64,000 nt of DNA, taken from assembly GCF_000214705.1 (NCBI RefSeq), contig NC_015573.1:2735001-2799000 (forward strand), given 5' to 3'. A program made the position numbers and the translations under genes. The notes under the pieces were generated by a model. That model was not told the DNA's origin. It ran no database searches and saw only the letters and a list, made by a program, of their open reading frames with translations. Below, in pieces: positions 52,220 to 60,311 of the stretch (within the stretch, counting starts at the first letter, position 1; each line of letters opens with the position of its first letter). The DNA comes from Desulfofundulus kuznetsovii DSM 6115 (GTDB taxonomy: Bacteria > Bacillota > Desulfotomaculia > Desulfotomaculales > Desulfovirgulaceae).

Positions 52220-52452
52220 AGCAGCAACTCCTTGGCATGTAATTCCCAGCTTTATATTAGCTATAGCATCGTTAAAATCCTGCCCCGAAACACCGAGGGT
52301 GCAACAGGCTGTTTTAATTAAATTTTACCAGAGAAAAGGAAATTTACCGCTCATGAGGAATACAATACTTTACACGAAAATAAAATACCTATACCTCACC
52401 GGGGCCTAAAAACATAACAGGTCGGCCCCACAAATTTAGGAGGTAACGGAAT

Positions 52453-55056
52453 ATGTACTTTATCCGTACGGTTACTGTAGCACCCAAACTGCCAGATAAG
52501 ATCTCCCGCCTGGGTGAGCTGGCCCGGAACCTTTGGTTCAGCTGGAACCCCCAGGCCCAGGAACTTTTCCGGCGTATCAACAGTTCCCTGTGGGAGGAAG
52601 TAAAACACAACCCCGTCTGTTTCCTGCTCAACGTCAGCCAGGATCAGCTGGAAAGGGTAGCGAAAAGCGAGTCTTTCCTTTTGCTCTACAACCAGGTAAT
52701 GGAAGACCTGAACCAGTACATGACTGCTCAAACGTGGTTTAACCGACAATACCCCGAGCATAATAACCACGTTATTGCCTACTTCTCCGCCGAGTTTGGC
52801 GTCCATGAATCCCACCCCACCTATTCCGGCGGGCTGGGATTGCTGGCCGGGGATCATTGCAAGTCGGCCAGCGACCTGGGCCTGCCCTTTGTAGGTGTGG
52901 GCTTGTTATACAAAAATGGTTACTTCACCCAGCGCATTAACCGGGAGGGCTGGCAGGAAGCCCATTATCCCTACTTAAATTTTTACCAGATGCCCATCAC
53001 CCCCGTAACCCATCCCGACGGCAGCACGCTGTATGTTCCCGTGGAACTCCCCGGCCGGACCGTATACCTGAAAATATGGCAGATGCGGGTGGGCCGGGTA
53101 CACGTTTACCTCCTGGACGCCGATGTGACCCGTAATAACATGGCCGACAGGGCTTTAACCGGCCAGCTCTACGGTGGCGACCGGGAAACACGTATTTGCC
53201 AGGAAATCCTGCTGGGCATTGGCGGCGTGCGGGTACTGCGCGCCCTGAACATTCACCCCCTGGCCTGGCATATCAACGAAGGCCACGCCGCCTTCCTGCT
53301 TATTGAAAGGATCCGGGAGCTGGTTCAGGCCGGAGTACCGGTAAATGCCGCCGTGGAGGCGGTGCGTGCGGGCACCCTGTTTACCACCCACACCCCCGTT
53401 CCGGCTGGACACGATGTTTTCAGCGCCGAAATGATCGATAAGTATTTTAATCATTTATACAGTCAATTGAATATGGAGCGGGAAGACTTTCTCGCCCTGG
53501 GGTGGGATGATGAGCAAAAGGTGTTCAACATGACCCTCTTGGCCCTGCGTCTTTCCAGCTACTGCAACGGGGTAAGCAAGCTGCACGGCCAGGTAACCAG
53601 GCAAATGTTCCGCCGCTTCTATCCGGGCATACCCATGGAGGAAATTCCTATTTCCTCCATCACCAACGGTGTGCATATCGGTAGCTGGCTCGCCCCGGAA
53701 TTGCAGGAACTGTTCGACCGTTACCTGGAAGCCGACTGGCGGCAGAACTGCTGCAACCGGCAAGCCTGGGAACAAGTTTCGGCCATCCCGGCTGAAGAAC
53801 TGTGGGAGGTACACTGCCGGTTAAAAGAAAAAATGATCCGTATCGCCCGGGACAACCTGCGCGGTCAGCGCCTGCGCAACCAGGAACCGGCGCTGCGTAT
53901 CCGGGAAGTGGAGCAATACCTGGACCCCAGAATACTGACCATTGGCTTTGCCCGCCGCTTTGCCACCTATAAAAGGGCCAACCTGCTCCTGCGGGACAAG
54001 GAGCGCCTGGCCCGGCTGGTAAGCGATCCGGTGCGCCCGATCCAGATCATCTTTGCCGGGAAGGCTCATCCCGCAGATCGCCTGGGGCAGGAGCTGATCA
54101 AACAAATTTACGAACTGACCAACCAGGAACCCTTTAAAGGACGGGTGGTCCTTCTGGAAGACTACGACATCGCCCTGGCCCGGTCCCTGCTGCAGGGAGT
54201 GGATGTGTGGCTGAACACTCCCCGCCGCCCCCTGGAGGCCAGCGGCACCAGCGGCCAAAAGGCCGCCGTAAACGGGGTAATTCATTGCAGCATCCTTGAC
54301 GGCTGGTGGCCCGAGGCCTACGACGGGGAAAACGGCTTTGCCGTGGGAGAAACCAGGGAATACCACGATGAAGAAACCCAGGACCGGGATGATGCCTACT
54401 CCCTCTTTGCCCTGCTGGAGGAAACCATTATTCCCATGTATTATGACCGGGATCAAAAGGGAATACCCCGGGCCTGGATCGAGCTGATGAAACGATCTCT
54501 GCAAACCATCCCGCCCTTTTTTAACACAGAACGGATGGTTAAAGAATACTGCCAGCAGTTTTATGTGCCGGCCATCGAGCGGAACCTGCACCTCAGCCGC
54601 AATAACTACGAACCCGCACGGCATTTAGCCGCCTTTAAAGAAAGGCTCAAGGAAAACTGGCCCCGGGTGGCTATTACATCCGTGAAGGCCGGGGACACCC
54701 AGGCCATGGGGGTCGGGGAACCGCTGCCCATCGAAGCCGTGGTGCAGCTGGGCTCCCTTTCACCGGAAGACGTTACCGTGGAGATAGTCTACGGCAGGCT
54801 GGACGAAAAATGTTTCGACAGCTTTGAGCACATGCCCGGCGCTTTTTGTTTAATAAATGCCAACGGGCAGTTATGTAACATAAATAAAACAGCCATGACC
54901 GTAACGGGACAAACACCCGAAGGGACATACCTTTACAGGGGCAATCTCATCCTGCCCCAGGGCACCGTCGGCTACACCGTCAGGGTCCGCCCTGCAAACG
55001 GCGATTTTGCCCACATCTTTGAGTTGCCCCTGGTCGCCTGGGCCCCGCATTTTTAA
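52453..55056 (+). CDS. glgP: Alpha-glucan (glycogen) phosphorylase
   Basis: 867 residues of the GT35 family, releasing glucose-1-phosphate from glycogen or maltodextrin. The N-terminus has the DUF3417 region typical of the GlgP/MalP type of thermophiles (LGELARNLWFSWNPQAQELF). Catalytic parts include the substrate His region AWHINEGHAAFL, THTPVPAGHDVF and the PLP lysine in SGTSGQKAAVNGVIHCSILD. The start ATG 52453 has AGGAGG nine bases upstream. It diverges from thrC; the 233-base gap between them is AT-rich and must hold both promoters. With the TreT-like enzyme at 4632 it indicates alpha-glucan and trehalose stores. Confidence 0.96.
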   Translation: MYFIRTVTVAPKLPDKISRLGELARNLWFSWNPQAQELFRRINSSLWEEVKHNPVCFLLNVSQDQLERVAKSESFLLLYNQVMEDLNQYMTAQTWFNRQYPEHNNHVIAYFSAEFGVHESHPTYSGGLGLLAGDHCKSASDLGLPFVGVGLLYKNGYFTQRINREGWQEAHYPYLNFYQMPITPVTHPDGSTLYVPVELPGRTVYLKIWQMRVGRVHVYLLDADVTRNNMADRALTGQLYGGDRETRICQEILLGIGGVRVLRALNIHPLAWHINEGHAAFLLIERIRELVQAGVPVNAAVEAVRAGTLFTTHTPVPAGHDVFSAEMIDKYFNHLYSQLNMEREDFLALGWDDEQKVFNMTLLALRLSSYCNGVSKLHGQVTRQMFRRFYPGIPMEEIPISSITNGVHIGSWLAPELQELFDRYLEADWRQNCCNRQAWEQVSAIPAEELWEVHCRLKEKMIRIARDNLRGQRLRNQEPALRIREVEQYLDPRILTIGFARRFATYKRANLLLRDKERLARLVSDPVRPIQIIFAGKAHPADRLGQELIKQIYELTNQEPFKGRVVLLEDYDIALARSLLQGVDVWLNTPRRPLEASGTSGQKAAVNGVIHCSILDGWWPEAYDGENGFAVGETREYHDEETQDRDDAYSLFALLEETIIPMYYDRDQKGIPRAWIELMKRSLQTIPPFFNTERMVKEYCQQFYVPAIERNLHLSRNNYEPARHLAAFKERLKENWPRVAITSVKAGDTQAMGVGEPLPIEAVVQLGSLSPEDVTVEIVYGRLDEKCFDSFEHMPGAFCLINANGQLCNINKTAMTVTGQTPEGTYLYRGNLILPQGTVGYTVRVRPANGDFAHIFELPLVAWAPHF

Positions 55057-55132
55057 AAAAGCAGGAAAACGCAAAAGAAAGGTGAAGTTTATAATATGGT
55101 CTGATCACTAGAAGAGAGGAGGTATTGCTGTT

Positions 55133-56167
55133 ATGAACTGGAAAGAGTTGCGGGAGGCGGCCCGGGAAAAACTGAAAGGGTATTGCCGGGTTTGCCCGAG
55201 CTGTGATGGCCGGGCCTGTGCCGGAGAAGTCCCGGGCATGGGCGGAACCGGTACGGGAGCATCCTTTAAGGCGAATATAGAAGCCCTGGCCCGTTACCGC
55301 TTAAATCTGCGTACGCTTCACGGGGCCAAAAATCCGGATACCAGCCTGACCCTTTTTGGCAAAGAACTGTCCACCCCCATTCTTGCCGCGCCCATGACCG
55401 GAGTTACCTATAACATGGGGGGTGCCCTCACCGAGCGGGAGTTCATCGGCATGATCATGGCCGGGGCCCGCCAGGCCGGCACCCTGGGCATGTCGGGAGA
55501 CGGCGGCGACCCGGAATATTACAACTCCGGCCTGGAAGCCATTGCTGCAGAAGGGGGGCACGGTATCCCGGTGATTAAGCCCCGGGAGCAACAGGCCGTC
55601 ATTGAGCGCATACGCCGGGCGGAAGAAGCCGGTGCCCCGGCAGTGGGCGTGGACGTGGACGGCGCGGGCCTGGTGACCATGGCCCTGTTCGGACAACCTG
55701 TAGGACCCAAAACAGCTGACGAACTCAAGGAACTGGTCAGTGCCACCCGCCTGCCCTTTATCGTCAAGGGTATTATGACCGTGGACGAGGCCGAACTGGC
55801 GGCCGATGCGGGAGCGGCGGCCATTGTGGTCTCCAACCACGGCGGGCGCATCCTGGACCATACTCCCGGGGCGGCCGAGGTATTGCCGGCCATTGCCCGG
55901 GCCGTAAAAGGCCGGGTGACCATTCTGGCCGACGGCGGCGTTCGCTCGGGAGCTGACGTGTTGAAACTGCTGGCCTTGGGGGCTGACGCGGTGCTGGTGG
56001 GCCGGCCCCTGGTGATTGGAGCCTTTGGCGGCGGCGCCGAAGGGGTAAAGTTTGTCCTGGAGAAACTCACCGGTGAGCTGAAACAGGCCATGATTCTCAC
56101 CGGATGTGCCTCATTAAGTGACATCGACGAGAGAGTGCTCCGTCCCTATCCGGGAATGGAGTGCTAA
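55133..56167 (+). CDS. FMN-dependent alpha-hydroxy-acid dehydrogenase family protein
   Basis: 344 residues, a TIM barrel related to LldD/glycolate oxidase and to IPP isomerase type 2. FMN and substrate motifs: APMTGVTYNMGG, FIVKGIMTVDEAELAADAG (the FMN-binding Lys), VVSNHGGRILDHTPGAAEVLP (catalytic His with the following Arg) and ILADGGVRSGADVLKLLALGADAVLVGRPL. A cysteine-rich start, YCRVCPSCDGRACAGEVPG, is typical of the clostridial branch and may carry an extra cofactor or disulfide. The ribosome site AGAGGAGG is strong. It lies 77 bases after glgP. The substrate, probably a short 2-hydroxy acid, is not defined. Confidence 0.9.
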   Translation: MNWKELREAAREKLKGYCRVCPSCDGRACAGEVPGMGGTGTGASFKANIEALARYRLNLRTLHGAKNPDTSLTLFGKELSTPILAAPMTGVTYNMGGALTEREFIGMIMAGARQAGTLGMSGDGGDPEYYNSGLEAIAAEGGHGIPVIKPREQQAVIERIRRAEEAGAPAVGVDVDGAGLVTMALFGQPVGPKTADELKELVSATRLPFIVKGIMTVDEAELAADAGAAAIVVSNHGGRILDHTPGAAEVLPAIARAVKGRVTILADGGVRSGADVLKLLALGADAVLVGRPLVIGAFGGGAEGVKFVLEKLTGELKQAMILTGCASLSDIDERVLRPYPGMEC

Positions 56168-56222
56168 TGTCGCTCTGGAAAACGCCGTACCTGAAGCGGG
56201 CAAACTGAACATTCATAAGAGT

Positions 56223-56280
56223 GTGCGCTGGTTCCCGCTCACGGCAGTGCTGCACCTGAGCCTCCCCGGGACCAGCGCAC
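56223..56280. terminator. Long hairpin between converging genes
   Basis: GTGCGCTGGTTCCC (56223-56236) pairs with GGGACCAGCGCAC (56268-56280) with one bulged base. It lies between the stops of the FMN enzyme and the HIT gene and could serve both. There is no clear T run on either side. Confidence 0.45.
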
Positions 56281-56304
56281 CGCCGTTTCCGTCCGGTTCA
56301 TACG

Positions 56305-56793
56305 TCAGGCCTTCTCTCCGGCCAGAGCTTCTTTGAGCTTGCGGTAGGTCGTGTCCAGGGCTTCGGAAATAACCCGCACATCCCCCAGGACGGGCATGAA
56401 GTTGGTGTCTCCGGCCCAGCGGGGCACCACGTGAATATGGAAGTGGCCCGGCACACCGGCGCCGGCAATCCTGCCCAGGTTGACCCCAATGTTGAAGCCG
56501 TCGGGGTTGAATGCCGCCCTCAAAAGGGAAACCACCTGCTGGGTCATTTTGCCCAGTTCCAGCAATTCACCTTCCGTAAGTTCCGTCAATTCCCCCACGT
56601 GCCTGTTGGGAGCAATAAGCAGGTGCCCGTTGGTATAGGGATAGAGATTGAGCAAAACAAAGGTCTCCTGTCCCCGCAGGAGTACGTAATTGGCTTCGTC
56701 TTCCGTGGACCGTAATTTTTCACAAAAAATACATCCCTCTTCTTTATGCTTGCCGATGTATACCGTTCGCCACGGTGCCCAGATCCGCTCCAA
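56305..56793 (-). CDS. HIT-family nucleotide hydrolase/phosphorylase
   Basis: 162 residues. The start MERIWAPWRTVYI with CIFC (residues 21-24) is that of the Ap4A-phosphorylase-like HIT branch; the two cysteines often bind zinc with later His residues. The catalytic HIT motif is GHFHIHVVPRW. LYPYTNGHLLIAPNRHVG is the nucleotide-binding loop. Such enzymes cleave dinucleoside polyphosphates or adenylated compounds in the cytoplasm. ATG 56793 is followed by the usual family start, so I keep it. It is a single gene on the minus strand. Confidence 0.94.
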   Translation of the reverse strand: MERIWAPWRTVYIGKHKEEGCIFCEKLRSTEDEANYVLLRGQETFVLLNLYPYTNGHLLIAPNRHVGELTELTEGELLELGKMTQQVVSLLRAAFNPDGFNIGVNLGRIAGAGVPGHFHIHVVPRWAGDTNFMPVLGDVRVISEALDTTYRKLKEALAGEKA

Positions 56794-56833
56794 GGTCTTG
56801 ACTCCTCCCCTTCAGTAGTGGAAATCTGACCTT

Positions 56834-56930
56834 ATCCCCACTTTTCAACTGGCCTGCCTGAAGCATTTGCCTGCTGTTTGCACGCGCTCTCCGGTAAGCC
56901 TCGCAACCAGAACAGGTGAAAAATGGGGAT
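56834..56930. repeat. Spaced inverted repeat in front of the Cas3-like gene
   Basis: ATCCCCACTTTTCA (56834-56847) and TGAAAAATGGGGAT (56917-56930) match with one mismatch, 69 bases apart. A direct pair CAGTAGTGGAAAT / CAGTAGTAGAAAT lies outside the arms (about 56813 and 56935). It may be a regulatory site, or the scar of a small element. Confidence 0.4.
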
Positions 56931-57078
56931 ACTCCAGTAGTAGAAATTCTCCCCTTTTGATTATGTAGTTTTTCGGTTTTTCGTTCCTCAATTCCTTCCT
57001 GGACTGCACATTACCCTTGTTTTCATTTATCCCCTGGAGTAATATGTAATAAAAATTTTGATCTTAAGGAGTTCGACC

Positions 57079-59388
57079 ATGCCTGTATCCCTCCTGGCCA
57101 AAAAGCGCGCGGGCGTGGATGTATATCAAACCCTCGCAGGCCACACGGAAGATGCCCTGATTGTCCTGTACCGTTACCTGCGGGAACACCGCCCGGCAGT
57201 GCAGAGGTTGGTTGACGAGCAGAACCTGCCTTTTACACATTATTGCCAGATCCTTTTTTTCACCCTGTTTTTACACGATATCGGCAAGGCCACCCGGGAA
57301 TTTCAAGAACGGCTGGTCAAAGAGGAACTGAGCCGGGAGCTTTCCCATACCTTTTTCAGCCTGCCCCTGGTGGAAACGGATCTGCCGCCGGAGTACAATC
57401 TCCTGGTCAGGATACTGGTACTTACCCACCACACCCAGCCTTTCGACCACCTTTATTACAGCTTTGAACTGCTTCCCCGGGTAAACTACCTGACTGAGCA
57501 GATAAAAGATTACCTGCAAAGCTACCAGGACCTGCATGCCCGTTACTTTAAGGATATCTTTCCCCTTTCCGCCCGGCCGGTTTTCCGTCCTCCTGCTTAC
57601 ATCGCCGAAACCGGCTTGAGAGAAAGGCTGCAGGGGGAAGTAGCCCGGCTTCAGCAAGGAGTAAGCCTGTGGGGCAATGCCGCGCGAACCAAAGCCCTGT
57701 ATTGTTTTGCCATTACCCTTTTAAAGTATTGTGACAGCCAGGCCAGCCGGGCTTTCCACCAGGCCGCCCTGACCGGCGGAACGGTTTGCGGATCGCTATT
57801 AAGGAACGTGGTTAATGCACAGGACAGGAGTTCAGGACCTTATCACCTTGAGTCAGCCTTCGACCGCCCGGCCCTTAACCGGCCGCCTTTTGCCGCTGCG
57901 ACGGTTAAAGCAACCGGTACGGCGGCCGGTGGCGGGTTTTTGCTGCTCCTGGCACCCCCCGGCTCCGGAAGGATGACGCTGGCCCTGGCCCGGGCCGTGT
58001 CCCTGGGCCGGGAAAGATGCCGGAAAAAACTGGTATGGATCTGCCCCGGACAAATCGCCTCCGGCTTTACCCGCCACCAGTTAACCCGCTTCTGGGGCGC
58101 GGAACAGGTGGCCCTGGTGCATGCTACGAGCTACTACGGGAATGACCCTTACCTCTGGGGGTTGCCGCATAACAATTACGGCCGCCCTGACGGTACGGCC
58201 ACCAATTCCAGGGAAAGCATTTTTGCCTGCCCGGTAACGGTAGCCACCCTGGACCATCTGGTTTTCTCCCTCGTCCACGGTTTACGGCAGGCCGATTATA
58301 TCCTGGGCAACCTGATGCAGGCGGTGGTGGTCCTGGACGGGCTGCCGGAACCGTCGAGCCCGGCCTTTCATTATACCCTGGACGCCCTGGCCCTGCTGCG
58401 GAAAATGGAGATCCCCCATATAATTCTAGAAACGGCACTGGCTCCGGCATTAAAAAAATACCTGGCGGATGCGGGTTATGTGGTGGAAGATTACGTTGCC
58501 GGGCACAACAAGCCTCTCTTTGAGTTGATCCGCTGCCAGGGCAAGCAACCGGAGCTGATCCGGGAATACTACCGCCTGGGTCTCAGGCAGGTGGTTTATA
58601 CCCCGTCCGCCCGGGAGGCAAGGCAAATCACCCGCAAACTCAAATCGGCTTTGCCCGGATGCCCGGTTTTTCTTTATCATTCCCTGTTCACCCACGGGGA
58701 CCGGGAGAGGCTGGAAAGAGAAATACTGTCACTGGGGGAAAAACCCGGCCCCTGGTTGTTAATAATTGGTGGGGACATCGATCCAGCGGGACCTCCCGCA
58801 TGTGATGTCGTGCATACGGGGAGTGCCGGACCCACCATTCTGTTACGGCACAGTTATCCCCTCTGGCGCAGGGACCCTGACTCGCAATTTCTTGAGGGCA
58901 AGGACAACGGTAGCCATGGACCGGGGGTACTGGTGCTTCACTCTTCCTCCAGCAGAAATGAACCAGAAAGCCATAGCTTTAACCCGGCTCTCACTCAACC
59001 CCTTTCCGTCACTCCGGGCTACCTGGAAGCCATCCTGGAAGAGGAATATGCGCGGAATAAACACATTCCCACCAATCTGGAGGAAATATTCCGCGCCTGT
59101 ACACTGTTCGGCTATTCACCCCGGGAGGTGCGCTACGCCGCATCCCCCCTGGTAAACCTGTGGCAACCCCCGGAGCGGTTAATAGACGTAATCCCGGCTG
59201 AATTGTGGCAGGAGGAACTTCTTGCCATACCGACTGCCATGGGGGAACGTAAAATGAAGGTGCCCGCAGAATGGTACTCCCGCCATCCCCAATTATTTTC
59301 TATCCTGGACAGCCCCCGGGAGAAGATCATCCTTTGTCACCTTGCATATGACCAGGAACGCGGGCTGGAATTGCCGGAAAACGGATGA
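57079..59388 (+). CDS. Orphan Cas3-like protein: HD nuclease with degenerate helicase
   Basis: 769 residues. Residues 1-240 follow the Cas3 HD domain: His22 (AGHTEDALIVL), His66-Asp67 (FLHDIGKATREFQ), His90 (LSHTFFSLPLVE) and His117-His118 (LTHHTQPF), a full set of metal ligands. From about 280 there is an SF2 helicase-like part with its motifs worn down: Walker A is APPGSGRMT (Arg298 for Lys), motif II VVLDGLPE (Asp420-Gly, no DExH), motif V region LIIGGDIDPAGPP, and no QRxGR motif. The Cas3-like YHSLFTHGDRERLE is still clear. ATG 57079 has AAGGAG upstream. No cas gene or CRISPR is nearby. It shares a transcript with the epimerase-like gene 17 bases on. Function unknown. Confidence 0.8.
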   Translation: MPVSLLAKKRAGVDVYQTLAGHTEDALIVLYRYLREHRPAVQRLVDEQNLPFTHYCQILFFTLFLHDIGKATREFQERLVKEELSRELSHTFFSLPLVETDLPPEYNLLVRILVLTHHTQPFDHLYYSFELLPRVNYLTEQIKDYLQSYQDLHARYFKDIFPLSARPVFRPPAYIAETGLRERLQGEVARLQQGVSLWGNAARTKALYCFAITLLKYCDSQASRAFHQAALTGGTVCGSLLRNVVNAQDRSSGPYHLESAFDRPALNRPPFAAATVKATGTAAGGGFLLLLAPPGSGRMTLALARAVSLGRERCRKKLVWICPGQIASGFTRHQLTRFWGAEQVALVHATSYYGNDPYLWGLPHNNYGRPDGTATNSRESIFACPVTVATLDHLVFSLVHGLRQADYILGNLMQAVVVLDGLPEPSSPAFHYTLDALALLRKMEIPHIILETALAPALKKYLADAGYVVEDYVAGHNKPLFELIRCQGKQPELIREYYRLGLRQVVYTPSAREARQITRKLKSALPGCPVFLYHSLFTHGDRERLEREILSLGEKPGPWLLIIGGDIDPAGPPACDVVHTGSAGPTILLRHSYPLWRRDPDSQFLEGKDNGSHGPGVLVLHSSSSRNEPESHSFNPALTQPLSVTPGYLEAILEEEYARNKHIPTNLEEIFRACTLFGYSPREVRYAASPLVNLWQPPERLIDVIPAELWQEELLAIPTAMGERKMKVPAEWYSRHPQLFSILDSPREKIILCHLAYDQERGLELPENG

Positions 59389-59405
59389 TTATGGAGGTGC
59401 AGCAT

Positions 59406-60290
59406 ATGATTCTGGTTACCGGAGCTACCGGGCTGGTGGGCCGGCACATTGTCCCGGCACTGTTGCAGGCGGGTCACCGGGTGCGCTGCCTGGTGAGGGA
59501 CAGGGAAAAGGCCCGCACCCTGCTGGGTAACGAGCCCGAGTTCTACACTGGAGACGTTACCGGCCCGGCTTCCCTGGATGAAGCCTGCCGCGGCGCTGAG
59601 GCAGTGGTCCATCTGGTGGCGGTAATCCGGGAAAAGGGACCGGTTACCTTTGAGAGCATCAACGTCCAGGGCACGCGCAACATGGTTGCCGCCGCCGAAA
59701 GGGCCGGCTGCCGGCGTTTCGTCCATATGAGTGCCCTGGGTGTGCGCCCGGACCCGGCCTACCGCTACGCCTATTCCAAGTGGCTGGGTGAAGAAGCCGT
59801 GCGCCGGAGCAGCCTGGCCTGGACCATCTTCCGTCCTTCAGTGCTCTACGGCCGGGGCTTCGGCTTTTTTGACCGCATGGACCAGTCCTTAAGGATGAGC
59901 CCTCCACCCTTTGCTCCGGTCCCCGCCGCATCCTCCCGCTTTCAACCCCTGGCTGCCGAAGACCTGGCCTGCTGCGTCGTCCTTGCTCTAAACAACCCGG
60001 CGTCTATAGGACAAACCTACGAAATCGGGGGGCCGGAGCACCTAACCTACGGCCAGATGCTGGATACCTGGCTGGTCAGCCAGGGCCGGCGGCGGGTCAA
60101 ACTGCCCGTCCCCCTGACCCTGATGCGCCTTGTGGTCCCGGTGATGGAGCGCCTGCTGCCCGATCCGCCGGTAACTTCCGTAGAGTTAAAGCAAATGGAG
60201 CTGGACAATGTGACCGACCTGGATGCAGTAGAAAAACATTTCGGGTTTAAACCCAGGACCCTGGCGCAGGGGCTGGCGGAGCTGAAATAG
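59406..60290 (+). CDS. NAD(P)-binding epimerase-like (atypical SDR, NDUFA9 type)
   Basis: 294 residues. The N-terminal Rossmann motif ILVTGATGLVGRHIVPALL, DVTGPASLDEACRGAEAVVHL and FVHMSALGVRPDPAYRYAYSKW (a Ser/Tyr-x3-Lys-like active site) are those of the extended short-chain dehydrogenase family close to complex I NDUFA9/NmrA proteins, which bind NAD(P) and act on quinones, sugars or as assembly factors. ATG 59406 has GGAGGTG six bases upstream. It lies 17 bases after the Cas3-like gene, so the two are co-transcribed; no reason for the pairing is evident. Confidence 0.9.
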   Translation: MILVTGATGLVGRHIVPALLQAGHRVRCLVRDREKARTLLGNEPEFYTGDVTGPASLDEACRGAEAVVHLVAVIREKGPVTFESINVQGTRNMVAAAERAGCRRFVHMSALGVRPDPAYRYAYSKWLGEEAVRRSSLAWTIFRPSVLYGRGFGFFDRMDQSLRMSPPPFAPVPAASSRFQPLAAEDLACCVVLALNNPASIGQTYEIGGPEHLTYGQMLDTWLVSQGRRRVKLPVPLTLMRLVVPVMERLLPDPPVTSVELKQMELDNVTDLDAVEKHFGFKPRTLAQGLAELK

Positions 60291-60311
60291 CCAATCTATT
60301 TTTCACCTAAC

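Noticed and set aside
52220-52452. T-box leader before thrC
   Set aside because: The conserved T-box antiterminator sequence (TGGNACCGCG type) is absent and there is no convincing terminator; only short hairpins are present.
56794-60311. CRISPR array or cas operon around the Cas3-like gene
   Set aside because: No regularly spaced repeats, and none of the flanking genes (HIT, epimerase-like, FMN enzyme) is a cas gene.
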